64,000 nt of DNA from Pantoea dispersa (GCF_014155765.1 NZ_SCKT01000004.1:1-64000); one strand, 5' to 3'. Counted from the first letter of the stretch, positions 10,637 through 20,834 are shown. Numbers and translations are program-made. The notes: a model not told the origin generated them from the sequence alone.

Positions 10637-10696
10637 TTGAGTTCAGTCCCTGCGTGGTCGCCATCAATGGCTCCTGCGGTGATGGCGCCGACTGTA

Positions 10697-10717
10697 GGGT
10701 GCGCATTCATGCGCACC
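10697..10717. repeat. REP-like palindrome
   Basis: GGTGCGCAT and ATGCGCACC form a 9-bp perfect inverted repeat with a 2-base centre, in the convergent gap between yjeI and epmB. Elements of the form GTAGGGTGCGCAT..ATGCGCACC are familiar as dispersed intergenic repeats in enterobacteria, from memory; only one copy is in this window. Confidence 0.45.
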
Positions 10718-10736
10718 GGGCAGCTGGCAGGGAACG

Positions 10737-11765
10737 TCACTCCTGACGCAGCTGCAGATCCAGCGGCGTTTTGCTCGGCTCACCACCAATTTCCCGCGCC
10801 AGCTTCGGCACCATATAGCCCGATACCATGGTCAGCAGCTGCCGCACCAGCGCCCGTGCCTGCTCATCCGGCACAAAGAAGTGCGCCGCCCCCTGCACCT
10901 TATCCAGCACATGTAAATAGTAGGGCAGGATGCCGGCATCAAACAGCGCATTGCTGAGCTGTGCCAGAGTCTGCGCATCGTCATTAACGCCGCGCAGCAG
11001 CACGCTCTGGTTCAGCAGGGTGACGCCGGCGCGCTTCAGCCTCTGCATGCGTTCGCGCAGCGCCTCGTCAATCTCCTGCGCGTGGTTGATGTGGCTGACC
11101 AGCAGCACCTGCAGACGCGTATCCGCCAGCAGCTGGCATAGCCCTTCGGTAATGCGCGCCGGGATCACTACCGGCAGCCGGCTGTGAATGCGCAGGCGTT
11201 TCAGGTGCGGAATGTTTTCCAGCGCGCCAATCAGCCACGCCAGCTCCTGATCTTTCGCCATCAGCGGATCGCCGCCGGAGAAGATGATCTCGTCGAGCTC
11301 GGGATGGGCGGCAATGTAATCAATCGCCGCCTGCCAGTTGCGCTTGTTGCCCTGATTATCCTGATAGGGGAAATGCCGGCGGAAGCAGTAGCGACAGTTC
11401 ACCGCGCAGCCGCCCTTGACCAGCAGCAGCGCGCGGTTTCTATACTTATGCAGTAAGCCCGGTACCACGCTGCTCTGCTCATCGAGCGGATCGGTACTGT
11501 AGCCCGGCGCATCGGTAAACTCCTGACGGCTGGTCAGCACCTGCAGCAGCAGCGGGTCCTGCGCATTGCCGCGCTGCATGCGCTGGATAAAGGCGCGCGG
11601 TACGCGCAGGGCGAACAGACGGCGCGCCTCGCTCCCGGCTGCCAGATCCGCGTGGTTTTCAAGGGCTAAAAGTTGCAGTAATTCAGCAGGATCGGTGACA
11701 ACATCAGCAAGTTGCTGCAACCAATCTTCTCTGACGGGGGGATTTAGGGTTACAATGTGTGCCAT
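10737..11765 (-). CDS. epmB: EF-P lysine 2,3-aminomutase EpmB
   Basis: This radical SAM enzyme of 342 residues converts (S)-alpha-lysine to (R)-beta-lysine, the group that EpmA attaches to elongation factor P. The cluster-binding CAVNCRYC motif supplies C120, C124 and C127, followed by FRRHFPY, and a PLP-lysine region lies near the C-terminus (conserved GEPSKTPLDLQLRQ end). It is divergent from its target efp, with 40 bases between the starts, and epmA is 2 kb away, so the complete beta-lysylation pathway is in this window. Confidence 0.97.
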   Translation of the reverse strand: MAHIVTLNPPVREDWLQQLADVVTDPAELLQLLALENHADLAAGSEARRLFALRVPRAFIQRMQRGNAQDPLLLQVLTSRQEFTDAPGYSTDPLDEQSSVVPGLLHKYRNRALLLVKGGCAVNCRYCFRRHFPYQDNQGNKRNWQAAIDYIAAHPELDEIIFSGGDPLMAKDQELAWLIGALENIPHLKRLRIHSRLPVVIPARITEGLCQLLADTRLQVLLVSHINHAQEIDEALRERMQRLKRAGVTLLNQSVLLRGVNDDAQTLAQLSNALFDAGILPYYLHVLDKVQGAAHFFVPDEQARALVRQLLTMVSGYMVPKLAREIGGEPSKTPLDLQLRQE

Positions 11766-11805
11766 TTTTTTGGCTATTACCAGTTAATATCTACAGAGGG
11801 CCTTT

Positions 11806-12372
11806 ATGGCGACTTATCTTAGCAACGATTTTCGTGCCGGTCTTAAAATCATGTTTGAAGGCGAACCGTATGCCATCGAATCCAGTGAATTCGTTAAGCC
11901 GGGTAAAGGCCAGGCGTTTGCACGTGTTAAAATGCGTCGTCTGCTGACCGGTTCACGCGTTGAGAAAACCTTCAAGTCTACCGACTCCGCCGAAGGCGCA
12001 GACGTGCGTGACATGACGCTGCAGTACTCCTACAACGACGGTGACTTCTTCTACTTCATGCACCCGGAAACCTTCGAACAGTATCAGGTTGAAGCCAAGG
12101 TGCTGGACGACGTGACCAAATGGCTGCAGGACAACGCCGAGTGTATCGTAACCCTGTGGAACGATAAACCGATCGCCGTTCAGCCACCGAACTTCATCGA
12201 AGCTGAAATCACCGAAACTGACCCAGGTCTGAAAGGTGATACTGCCGGTACCGGCGGCAAGCCAGCGACGCTGTCTACCGGCGCCGTGATCAAAGTGCCA
12301 CTGTTCGTACAGATTGGCGAAGTGGTAAAAGTAGACACCCGCTCTGGCGAATACGTTTCCCGCGTAAAATAA
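11806..12372 (+). CDS. efp: Elongation factor P
   Basis: This 188-residue, three-domain tRNA-shaped factor rescues ribosomes stalled at polyproline stretches. The modification site K34 is in the loop KPGKGQAF, the substrate for EpmA/EpmB beta-lysylation. The C-terminal OB domains contain the conserved [24 protein letters not shown] segment. The start follows AGAGGG and gives the standard [13 protein letters not shown]-terminus. It is divergent from epmB and ends in a terminator. Confidence 0.99.
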   Translation: MATYLSNDFRAGLKIMFEGEPYAIESSEFVKPGKGQAFARVKMRRLLTGSRVEKTFKSTDSAEGADVRDMTLQYSYNDGDFFYFMHPETFEQYQVEAKVLDDVTKWLQDNAECIVTLWNDKPIAVQPPNFIEAEITETDPGLKGDTAGTGGKPATLSTGAVIKVPLFVQIGEVVKVDTRSGEYVSRVK

Positions 12373-12382
12373 TCGTCAAATC

Positions 12383-12410
12383 AGGCGCATCATCGATGCG
12401 CCTTTTTTTA
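12383..12410 (+). terminator. Terminator of efp
   Basis: An AGGCGCATC/GATGCGCCT stem is followed by seven T residues, 10 bases after the efp stop. Confidence 0.9.
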
Positions 12411-12524
12411 TTTCCGCGCTCATCCCCGCACCGCGTCTTTTTTCAGCAGCTTAACCGCCATCATGGCGTATCCGGTCTATGCTTTAAAAGCTGTACTTTT
12501 ACTGCAACCAACAAGGATATGGCT

Positions 12525-12659
12525 ATGTTAAAGAAAAGTATTGTCGCGATTTTCTCGGTACTGGTGCTTTCCTCGCTGCTTTCAGCCTGTAACACCACGC
12601 GTGGCGTAGGCGAAGATGTTGAAGCGGGCGGTCAGGCAATTCAGCGCAGCGCGCAGTAA
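12525..12659 (+). CDS. ecnB: Entericidin-type small lipoprotein
   Basis: This 44-residue lipoprotein ends its signal peptide at LLSAC and continues with [14 protein letters not shown], the entericidin signature. In E. coli, EcnA (antidote) and EcnB (bacteriolytic lipoprotein) are a tandem pair; only one copy is present here. The mature segment [10 protein letters not shown] is closer to EcnB. I chose the ATG at 12525 because AGGA lies 7 bases upstream of it; another in-frame ATG at 12519 is too close to that site. Too short for most gene finders but well supported. Confidence 0.88.
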   Translation: MLKKSIVAIFSVLVLSSLLSACNTTRGVGEDVEAGGQAIQRSAQ

Positions 12660-12662
12660 CTA

Positions 12663-12700
12663 AAACCGGTGCGAAACCTGCTTTCGTACCGGCTTTCTCT
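12663..12700 (+). terminator. Terminator after the entericidin gene
   Basis: The arms ACCGGTGCGAAA and TTTCGTACCGG pair with one mismatch and are followed by a CT-rich run (ctttctcttcc). The strength is moderate. Confidence 0.6.
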
Positions 12701-12823
12701 TCCTCCTGTTGTCCTGCCAGCACCTGTGATTTCTGAAACTGCCTGCCGCGACGGCGGTGCCGTTGTTTGCCGTCAGCAATACGGGTAGACTTCCTCCCCT
12801 TGTCTGTATAAGGAGTCATCACC

Positions 12824-13801
12824 ATGAGCGAAACGGCAAGCTGGCAGCCGAGCGCACCCATTGCCAATTTGTTGAAACGCGCCGCCATCCTGGCGGAAAT
12901 CCGGCGTTTCTTTGCCGATCGCGGCGTACTGGAAGTGGATACGCCTGCCATGAGCCAGGCGACGATCACCGACATCCACCTGGTGCCATTCCAGACGCGC
13001 TTTGTCGGACCTGGCGCGGCAGACGGGCGCGATCTGTGGCTGATGACCAGTCCGGAATATCACATGAAGCGCCTGCTGGCAGCGGGCAGCGGCCCGATTT
13101 ATCAGATGGGGCGCTGCTTCCGTAATGAAGAGGCCGGGCGCCACCATAATCCGGAATTCACCATGCTGGAGTGGTATCGGCCGCACTACGACATGTATCG
13201 GCTGATGAACGAAGTCGACGACCTGCTGCAGCAGGTGCTGGAGTGCGACAGCGCCGAATCGCTATCGTATCAGCAGGCGTTTATCCGTCATCTGGAGATC
13301 GATCCGCTGTCGGCGGACAAGGCGCAGCTGCGCGAAGCGGCGGAAAAGCTGGGTGAGGGCGAGCTGGCGAATCGCGAAGACGATCGCGACACGCTGCTGC
13401 AGCTGCTGTTTATGCTGGGCGTGGAACCGAAAATTGGTCTCGATAAGCCGTGCTTCGTCTATCACTTCCCGGCCAGTCAGGCGGCGCTGGCGGAGATCAG
13501 TACCGAAGATCACCGCGTGGCAGAGCGTTTTGAGGTCTATTACAAAGGCGTGGAGCTGGCCAACGGTTTCCGCGAACTGACCGACAGTCGTGAACAGCGT
13601 CAGCGTTTTGAGCAGGATAATCGCCGTCGCGCTGCGCGCGGTTTGCCGCAGCATCCGATTGATACTTACCTGCTGGATGCGCTGGCGCACGGCATGCCGG
13701 CCTGTTCCGGCGTGGCGCTGGGCGTGGATCGCCTGATTATGCTGGCGCTGAAGGCCGATGCGCTCAGTGAGGTGATCGCTTTCCCGGTCGATCGCAGCTA
13801 G
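12824..13801 (+). CDS. epmA: EF-P--(R)-beta-lysine ligase EpmA
   Basis: This 325-residue paralogue of class II lysyl-tRNA synthetase lacks the anticodon-binding domain and joins (R)-beta-lysine to K34 of EF-P. Class II motifs are visible: motif 2 [23 protein letters not shown] (about 100-122) and motif 3 [12 protein letters not shown] near the C-terminus. The length matches E. coli EpmA (GenX/PoxA). In E. coli gdx, blc, ampC and frdABCD separate the entericidins from epmA; here they are absent. Downstream, the expected yjeM-mscM-psd-rsgA genes are replaced by degS in convergent orientation. Confidence 0.98.
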   Translation: MSETASWQPSAPIANLLKRAAILAEIRRFFADRGVLEVDTPAMSQATITDIHLVPFQTRFVGPGAADGRDLWLMTSPEYHMKRLLAAGSGPIYQMGRCFRNEEAGRHHNPEFTMLEWYRPHYDMYRLMNEVDDLLQQVLECDSAESLSYQQAFIRHLEIDPLSADKAQLREAAEKLGEGELANREDDRDTLLQLLFMLGVEPKIGLDKPCFVYHFPASQAALAEISTEDHRVAERFEVYYKGVELANGFRELTDSREQRQRFEQDNRRRAARGLPQHPIDTYLLDALAHGMPACSGVALGVDRLIMLALKADALSEVIAFPVDRS

Positions 13802-13819
13802 TTACGCCGCGGTTCTGCA

Positions 13820-13862
13820 CACCCGGCCGCGGCTCAGCGATGGCGCTGTCCGCGGCCGGGTG
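13820..13862. terminator. GC-rich hairpin between convergent epmA and degS
   Basis: The 13-base arms 13820-13832 and 13850-13862 (CACCCGGCCGCGG and its complement) are perfect and enclose a 17-base loop. They fill the 64-base gap between two convergent genes, so the hairpin probably ends transcripts from both sides. This is also the junction of two gene blocks that are far apart in E. coli. Confidence 0.7.
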
Positions 13863-13865
13863 CGT

Positions 13866-14939
13866 TTACGGCGAGGTATTATTGGCCGCTTCCGGAAACT
13901 CCTGGATGGTAACCGGCAGCGTCATCTTCTGCTCATTGCGCAGCACCTGCACATCAATCACCGATCCCGGGCGGATTTCCGCCACCTGGTCCATGGTCTC
14001 CTGCGCGGACAGCGCCGGCTTACCGTTTACCTGCAGCAGGACATCATTGGCCTGAATGCCGGCGCGATCCGCCGGACCGCCCGGCGTCACTTCGCTGACA
14101 ATAATGCCCTGCACCCGATCGAGGTTGCTGCCCTGACCGTGCAGCGGCGGCAGTTCGCGCCCGGTAATACCGATATAACCGCGGATCACCCGGCCATCGC
14201 GAATCAGCTTATCCATAATTTTGGTCGCCAGCGCGGTCGGAATGGCAAAACCAATGCCTTCCGGAGTTTCGCCGTCGTTGCTTTTGTCGAAGGTCAGCGT
14301 GTTGATGCCCATCAGCTCGCCCAGCGAGTTAATCAGCGCGCCGCCGGAGTTCCCCTGGTTGATCGAGGCATCGGTTTGCAGGAAATTCTGCCGACCGGAG
14401 GAGCTCAGACCGATGCGGCCGGTGGCGCTGATGATGCCCTGGGTGACCGTCTGGCCGAGGTTGTACGGGTTGCCAATCGCCATCACCACATCACCAATAT
14501 GCGCGACACGTTTGGCGTTAATCGGGATTACCGGCAGATTAGAGGCGCTGATTTTTAACACCGCCAGATCGGTCATGGCGTCGGAGCCCACCAGCGTCGC
14601 TTCAAAAAAGCGTCCGTCCTGCAGCGCAACGATAATCTGGTCAGCGTTATTGATGACATGTTTGTTGGTGAGGATGTAGCCTTTCGCGTTCATGATGACG
14701 CCGGAACCGAGCGTGGTAATGCCGCGATTATTGTTACCGTGCGCGCTGCGGTTATAGACGTTGACCACCGCCGGCACAGCACGGCGCACGCCCTGATTGA
14801 AACTGAAGGGCGCTTCATCGGCGCTGCTGTCGTGATCAAAGGTGACGTTGCTGCCCATTCGCAGCGCCGGGATCGCGACAAGCAGTAAACCTGCCACGAT
14901 CAGGCCCATCACCACAGAACGTAAAAGTTTAAGAAACAT
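13866..14939 (-). CDS. degS: Site-1 protease DegS
   Basis: DegS is the periplasmic, membrane-anchored serine protease that senses unfolded outer-membrane porins and makes the first cut in anti-sigma factor RseA, switching on sigma-E. One N-terminal transmembrane helix (about 7-27) precedes the trypsin-like domain with triad H94, D124 and S198 (GNSGGAL). A single PDZ domain (about 255-345) binds exposed porin C-termini. The 357-residue length fits DegS. It follows degQ on the same strand, as in E. coli, with 86 bases and a hairpin between. The usual convergent neighbour mdh is missing. Confidence 0.97.
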   Translation of the reverse strand: MFLKLLRSVVMGLIVAGLLLVAIPALRMGSNVTFDHDSSADEAPFSFNQGVRRAVPAVVNVYNRSAHGNNNRGITTLGSGVIMNAKGYILTNKHVINNADQIIVALQDGRFFEATLVGSDAMTDLAVLKISASNLPVIPINAKRVAHIGDVVMAIGNPYNLGQTVTQGIISATGRIGLSSSGRQNFLQTDASINQGNSGGALINSLGELMGINTLTFDKSNDGETPEGIGFAIPTALATKIMDKLIRDGRVIRGYIGITGRELPPLHGQGSNLDRVQGIIVSEVTPGGPADRAGIQANDVLLQVNGKPALSAQETMDQVAEIRPGSVIDVQVLRNEQKMTLPVTIQEFPEAANNTSP

Positions 14940-14987
14940 GGTGTTATTTCAGGCAAGAGTTGATCGCAGGGCAGAATAGCACGAGAA

Positions 14988-15015
14988 GGGCGGACAAACA
15001 CCTGCTTGTCCGCCC
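14988..15015 (-). terminator. Hairpin between degQ and degS
   Basis: GGGCGGACAA pairs perfectly with TTGTCCGCCC around an 8-base loop, just after the degQ stop. There is no strong T-run on the minus strand, so termination may be partial. Confidence 0.65.
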
Positions 15016-15025
15016 GTTGCGAGGA

Positions 15026-16396
15026 TTATCGCAGAAGCAGGTAAATACTCTCGTCGCCGCGCACCACGTTCAGCGCCAGTACCGGCGGTTTGCCCTCCAG
15101 CACTTTGCGCATCTCGGCGAGGCTCTGCACCCGCGTACGGTTAACGCCGACAATCACATCGTCTTTCTGCAGGCCAACCTGTTCTGCCGGCGTGCCTTTT
15201 TCGATGGTATCGACTTTGACCCCTTTATCGCCGGCTTTGGTATTGCCGTCACTGAGCGTGGCGCCCTGCAGCGCTGGCGACATCAGCTGGGCGCTGGCGG
15301 TACTCTGCGCGCTCTGTTCCAGCGTTACGGTTACCGTCAGCGGTTTGCCATCGCGCAGCAGACCGATTTTCACCTGCTGGCCTGGCGGCGTGGTGCCGAC
15401 TTTCACCCGCAGCTCGGCAAAGCTGGTAATTGGCTTATCGTTAATGGCGGTAATGATGTCGCCCGCTTTGATGCCCGCCTGTTCCGCCGCCGACTTCGGC
15501 AGCACTTCAGAGACAAATGCTCCGCGCTGCGCATCGACGTTAAACGCTTTCGCGATATCGGCGGTCATTTCTGTGCCTTTGATCCCGAGCTGACCGCGCT
15601 TCACTTCGCCGAACTGAATCAGCTGCTGCGCCAGGTTCATCGCCATGTTGCTGGGGATGGCAAAGCCAATACCAATGTTGCCGCCGCTCGACGCCAGAAT
15701 GGCAGTGTTAATGCCGATCAGCTCGCCGTTGAGGTTCACCAGCGCGCCGCCAGAGTTACCACGGTTGATGGCGGCATCGGTCTGAATAAAGTTCTCCAGC
15801 CCTTCCAGATTCAGCCCGCTGCGGCCCAGCGCCGAGATAATGCCGGACGTCGCCGTCTGGCCGAGGCCGAATGGGTTGCCGATCGCCACGGCGAAATCAC
15901 CCACTTTCAGCGCGTCAGAATCAGCAATTTTCACCTGCGTGAGGTTTTTTGCGCCTTCTACCTGAATCAGCGCGATGTCGGTTTGCTCGTCATGACCAAT
16001 CAGCTTTGCGTCATATTCGTTGCCATCACTCAGCTGCACGCTGATTTTATCCGCACCGTTTACCACGTGATTGTTGGTCAGAATGTAGCCTTTAGCTGCG
16101 TCGATGATGACGCCGGAACCCAGTCCTTCAAACGGCTGTGGCTGAGACTGCCCGGGCGCCTGGCCAAAGAAGCGCTTCAGCGGCTCGGGAATATCCTGGC
16201 CCTGCTGACCGCTGTCGGTGCCCTCGACATGCACGCTGACCACCGCCGGCAGCACTTTTTCCAGCATCGGTGCCAGGCTTGGCAGTGCTTGTCCCTGAAT
16301 CTGTGCCGGCAACGTGGCCATGGCACCCGGCGTCGCCGCCAGACTCATCCCAATGCTCAAGGCTAATGCGCTTAACAGTCGTGCTGGTTTTTTCAT
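15026..16396 (-). CDS. degQ: Periplasmic serine protease/chaperone DegQ
   Basis: This 456-residue HtrA-family protease of the periplasm degrades misfolded proteins and can form large cages. A signal peptide (about 1-27, cut after AMA) precedes the protease domain with H110, D140 and S215 (GNSGGAL) and two PDZ domains. Length and the lack of the long Q-linker of DegP place it as DegQ, as does its position next to degS. A terminator-bearing gap separates it from yhcB upstream. Confidence 0.96.
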   Translation of the reverse strand: MKKPARLLSALALSIGMSLAATPGAMATLPAQIQGQALPSLAPMLEKVLPAVVSVHVEGTDSGQQGQDIPEPLKRFFGQAPGQSQPQPFEGLGSGVIIDAAKGYILTNNHVVNGADKISVQLSDGNEYDAKLIGHDEQTDIALIQVEGAKNLTQVKIADSDALKVGDFAVAIGNPFGLGQTATSGIISALGRSGLNLEGLENFIQTDAAINRGNSGGALVNLNGELIGINTAILASSGGNIGIGFAIPSNMAMNLAQQLIQFGEVKRGQLGIKGTEMTADIAKAFNVDAQRGAFVSEVLPKSAAEQAGIKAGDIITAINDKPITSFAELRVKVGTTPPGQQVKIGLLRDGKPLTVTVTLEQSAQSTASAQLMSPALQGATLSDGNTKAGDKGVKVDTIEKGTPAEQVGLQKDDVIVGVNRTRVQSLAEMRKVLEGKPPVLALNVVRGDESIYLLLR

Positions 16397-16469
16397 TGCT
16401 ATGACGCTCTCGCTGCGAAAAGGGGGATAAAAGAAGTGTGACAGTTATTGGTAATAAGCGTTCGGAAAA

Positions 16470-16497
16470 CAAAAAGGGCACAGCCATGCTGTGCCCC
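16470..16497 (-). terminator. Terminator of yhcB
   Basis: On the minus strand GGGGCACAGC pairs with GCTGTGCCC across a 3-base CAT/ATG loop and is followed by TTTTTG and TTTT. It lies just after the yhcB stop. Confidence 0.88.
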
Positions 16498-16504
16498 AAA
16501 AGGA

Positions 16505-16909
16505 TTAACTGCGGGTGGTGCGTTCGCCGCTGCGCAGCAGGCCCGATGCGCCTTCAGAGTAGTCGCGCGGGATCTGCACCGGCGCCTGGTCGTTATCGGC
16601 CTCGGCTTCCGTCAGCTGGTAAGCAAACGGGTTTTTCTCGCCGGGCAGATTTGGCAGCAGGTCATTCGACCCTTTCGCCATATGCTGATACAGCTGGCGA
16701 TAGTCGCGCGCCATGTTGTCCAGCAACTCTGCGCTGCGCGCAAAGTGGTTGGTGAGCTCTTCGCGGTAATCCGCCAGCTCCGCTTTGGATTTTTCCAGTT
16801 CGTACTGCATGCTGCGCTGCTCACGCAGCTTTTTGTTGCCAAAACGCATCGCTACCGCGCCGACAATAATGCCAATCACTAAACCAATCAGCCCGTATTC
16901 CCAGGTCAT
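16505..16909 (-). CDS. yhcB: Envelope biogenesis protein YhcB (LapD family, DUF1043)
   Basis: This 134-residue inner-membrane protein has one N-terminal helix (about 5-22, WEYGLIGLVIGIIVGAVAMRF) followed by a long coiled-coil stretch (about 28-90) rich in Glu, Gln and Lys and a loose C-terminal tail. E. coli YhcB links cell division, peptidoglycan and phospholipid or LPS synthesis; the biochemical role is not settled. It is divergent from zapE, as in E. coli, and lies upstream of degQ. Confidence 0.94.
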   Translation of the reverse strand: MTWEYGLIGLVIGIIVGAVAMRFGNKKLREQRSMQYELEKSKAELADYREELTNHFARSAELLDNMARDYRQLYQHMAKGSNDLLPNLPGEKNPFAYQLTEAEADNDQAPVQIPRDYSEGASGLLRSGERTTRS

Positions 16910-17093
16910 AATGACTCCCGTGTAATTTCCGTTGCTTCGTAGGGCATTGCTTCTGTTTCAACTTCAATAGTAGCCACTATACCCGTTAATCCATCGGAAG
17001 TGGAATCCTCGGGCTGTATCGCTTAGTGTAGAGCGGCCTAATTTTCGACAACCGACACGTGAATCGGACTTTTTCAGGGATTCTGAGAGAACC

Positions 17094-18221
17094 ATGCAAA
17101 CCTCATCTCCGCTTGCGCGCTATGAGCAGGCGCTGTCGCAGGGCGAGTTTCGTCCGGACGATGTACAACGTGACGCCATCACCCGTTTAGATCGCATTCA
17201 GCAAGGCCTGATTGCCCGCCAGCAGCAGCCGCAGCCGGCAGCGAAAGGGCTGTTTGGCCGCTTATCAAAGCTGATGAATAAAGCGCCGGAGAGCCATGAA
17301 GCGCCGGTGCGTGGCCTGTATATGTGGGGCGGCGTCGGACGCGGTAAAACCTGGGTAATGGATCTGTTTTTTCAGTCTATTCCTGGCGATCGCAAACTGC
17401 GTCTGCATTTCCATCGCTTCATGCTGCGCGTGCACGAAGAGTTAACGCAGCTGCAGGGCCACAGCGACCCGCTGCTGATTGTCGCTGACCGTTTCAAAGC
17501 GGAAACCGATATTCTCTGTTTCGACGAGTTTTTTGTCTCCGACATTACCGACGCAATGCTGCTTGGTACCCTGATGGAAGCGCTGTTTGCCCGCGGCATT
17601 ACGCTGGTGGCGACCTCCAACATTCCGCCGGATGAGCTGTACCGCAACGGCCTGCAGCGGGCGCGTTTTCTGCCGGCTATCGAGCAGATTAAGCGCCACT
17701 GCGATGTGATGAATGTCGATGCCGGCATTGATTATCGCCTGCGCACCCTGACATCGGCCCATCTGTGGAATTTCCCGCTTAACGACGCAACGCACGCGGA
17801 GATGGAGCGCATGTTCAGCGCGCTGTCCGGTAAACCGCGCGACGACGCGCCGGTGCTGGAGATTAACCATCGCCAGTTGCCGACGCTCGGCGTTAACGAA
17901 GGCGTACTGGCCATCAACTTCCTCGCGTTGTGCGGTGAAGGGCGCAGCCAGCACGATTACATTGAGCTGTCGCGCCGCTTCCACAGCGTGCTGCTGTACG
18001 ATGTGCCGGTGATGATTTACAAAACAGAAGACCAGGCGCGGCGGTTCCTCGCGCTGGTGGATGAGTTCTACGAGCGCCACGTCAAGCTGGTGGTGGCGGC
18101 AGAAACCTCGCTGTTTGAAATCTATCAGGGCACGCGGCTGAAATTCGAATATCAGCGCTGTCTGTCGCGCCTGCAGGAGATGCAGAGCGAGGAGTATCTT
18201 CGCCTGCCGCACCTGCCCTGA
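17094..18221 (+). CDS. zapE: Cell division ATPase ZapE
   Basis: This 375-residue AFG1-type AAA ATPase interacts with FtsZ and is needed for division under stress such as heat or low oxygen. The Walker A motif GGVGRGKT is at residues 79-86, Walker B CFDEFFVSDITDA at about 141-153, and an arginine-finger region follows. The length matches E. coli ZapE (YhcM). It is divergent from yhcB and upstream of the rplM operon. Confidence 0.96.
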   Translation: MQTSSPLARYEQALSQGEFRPDDVQRDAITRLDRIQQGLIARQQQPQPAAKGLFGRLSKLMNKAPESHEAPVRGLYMWGGVGRGKTWVMDLFFQSIPGDRKLRLHFHRFMLRVHEELTQLQGHSDPLLIVADRFKAETDILCFDEFFVSDITDAMLLGTLMEALFARGITLVATSNIPPDELYRNGLQRARFLPAIEQIKRHCDVMNVDAGIDYRLRTLTSAHLWNFPLNDATHAEMERMFSALSGKPRDDAPVLEINHRQLPTLGVNEGVLAINFLALCGEGRSQHDYIELSRRFHSVLLYDVPVMIYKTEDQARRFLALVDEFYERHVKLVVAAETSLFEIYQGTRLKFEYQRCLSRLQEMQSEEYLRLPHLP

Positions 18222-18282
18222 GGGGCAAACAGAAATCACCGCTTCGGGCGCAAAAAGAGTCGATCTTTAGATTCGACTTCTC

Positions 18283-18888
<606 letters not shown>

Positions 18889-18900
18889 TCGGGATTATAG

Positions 18901-19296
<396 letters not shown>

Positions 19297-19326
19297 TTGC
19301 TGGCTGCTTCGGCAGTTACAATTGGC

Positions 19327-19356
19327 TCAAAAAACCCGCTTCGGCGGGTTTTTTAT
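19327..19356 (+). terminator. Terminator of rplM-rpsI
   Basis: AACCCGC-TTCG-GCGGGTT followed by TTTTT, an UUCG-tetraloop intrinsic terminator 30 bases after the rpsI stop. The following 270 bases to sspA hold its promoter region and no gene that I can support. Confidence 0.93.
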
Positions 19357-19625
19357 TGCCTGAACTGCCGCTTTTTCAGCGTAAAAACGCGAGCTTTCCC
19401 CGCATTTTGCCCGCAAATGATTATCCCCGCCCCACAAGCTGCTTAAAATCTGGTAAACTGACTGACACTTTGCGCCCGCGAGTCGCGGCGTTGTGCATGC
19501 TGCGCCTGTCGGGACGACCGGACGATGCGCGTAACGCCCGGCTGTGTGCGAATCTGATGAGCAGGTGAGTCGCCGCGTGGCTGGCCATTCGCAGTATTTT
19601 TTTGTGAACAAACTTGGAGGTTTTC

Positions 19626-20267
19626 ATGGCTGTCGCTGCCAACAAACGTTCGGTAATGACGCTGTTTTCTGGTCCGACTGACATTTTCAGCCATCAGGTA
19701 CGTATCGTGCTGGCTGAGAAGGGCGTCAGCGTGGAGATCGAGCAGGTTGAAACGGATAATCTGCCGCAGGATCTGATTGACCTCAACCCGTATCGCACTG
19801 TGCCAACGCTGGTCGACCGTGAACTGACGCTGTATGAATCCCGCATCATCATGGAATACCTCGATGAGCGTTTCCCGCATCCGCCACTGATGCCGGTTTA
19901 TCCGGTCGCGCGCGGTGAAAGCCGTCTGATGATGCACCGCATTGAGCAGGACTGGTACAGCCTGATGCGTACCATTGAAACCAGCAGCGGTGCCGAAGCC
20001 GATGCCGCGCGCAAGCAACTGCGCGAAGAGCTGCTGGCCATCGCGCCGCTGTTTTCACGTACGCCGTTCTTTATGAGCGAAGAGTTCAGCCTGGTTGACT
20101 GCTATCTGGCGCCGCTGTTGTGGCGTCTGCCGCAGCTGGGTGTGGATCTGGCTGGCGCAGGTTCGAAAGAGCTGAAAGGCTACATGACGCGCGTATTTGA
20201 ACGTGACTCCTTCCTCGCTTCTTTGACGGAAGCCGAACGTGAAATGCGCCTGCAAGCCCGGGGCTAA
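19626..20267 (+). CDS. sspA: Stringent starvation protein A
   Basis: This 213-residue protein with a GST fold binds RNA polymerase and shifts transcription in stationary phase and acid stress. The N-terminal thioredoxin-like part ends at about residue 83, and the helical part includes the conserved DERFPHPPLMPVYP. The ATG at 19626 has a TGGAGG site and gives the standard MAVAANKRSVMTLFSGPTD start. It lacks the catalytic GST residues, as SspA does. It is followed 3 bases later by sspB. Confidence 0.98.
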   Translation: MAVAANKRSVMTLFSGPTDIFSHQVRIVLAEKGVSVEIEQVETDNLPQDLIDLNPYRTVPTLVDRELTLYESRIIMEYLDERFPHPPLMPVYPVARGESRLMMHRIEQDWYSLMRTIETSSGAEADAARKQLREELLAIAPLFSRTPFFMSEEFSLVDCYLAPLLWRLPQLGVDLAGAGSKELKGYMTRVFERDSFLASLTEAEREMRLQARG

Positions 20268-20270
20268 TCT

Positions 20271-20756
20271 ATGGAAATGTCGCAACTTACTGCCCGCCGT
20301 CCCTATCTGCTGCGGGCCTTTTATGAATGGCTGCTCGACAACCAGCTGACGCCGCATCTGGTGGTGGATATCAATCTGCCTGGCGTACAGGTGCCGCTGG
20401 AGTACGCTCGTGACGGACAGATTGTCCTGAACATCGCACCGCGCGCGGTGGGTAACCTTGAGCTTGCCAACGATCAGGTACGCTTCAATGCGCGTTTCGG
20501 CGGCGTGCCGCGCCAGGTATCCGTGCCGATGGCTGCGGTGCTGGCGATTTACGCGCGCGAAAACGGCGCCGGCACCATGTTCGAACCGGAGCCCGCTTAT
20601 GAGCTGTCCGGCGACGAGCAGGAAGGCGGCCAGGAAGAGACGTTAATGTCGGTGATTGATGGTGACCGTCCGGACGATGCGACGGATGACGACTCTTCAC
20701 CGGATGATGAACCGCCGCCGCGCGGTGGACGTCCTTCACTGCGCGTAGTGAAGTAA
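20271..20756 (+). CDS. sspB: ClpXP adaptor SspB
   Basis: This 161-residue adaptor delivers ssrA-tagged proteins to the ClpXP protease. The folded substrate-binding domain (about 1-112) is followed by an acidic, disordered linker and the ClpX-binding C-terminal module (about RGGRPSLRVVK). It is co-transcribed with sspA with a 3-base gap. Only the linker differs from E. coli, as usual. Confidence 0.98.
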   Translation: MEMSQLTARRPYLLRAFYEWLLDNQLTPHLVVDINLPGVQVPLEYARDGQIVLNIAPRAVGNLELANDQVRFNARFGGVPRQVSVPMAAVLAIYARENGAGTMFEPEPAYELSGDEQEGGQEETLMSVIDGDRPDDATDDDSSPDDEPPPRGGRPSLRVVK

Positions 20757-20766
20757 ATCGCGGAAA

Positions 20767-20797
20767 ATAAAAAACGGGCTGATTAGCCCGTTTTTTT
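20767..20797 (+). terminator. Terminator of sspAB
   Basis: An A-run, the stem ACGGGCT/AGCCCGT and seven T residues follow the sspB stop by 10 bases. It may act on both strands because of the leading A-run. Confidence 0.92.
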
Positions 20798-20834
20798 ATG
20801 CCTGTGTCGCGGCGCGGCTTAGTGCGCAGCAGAC

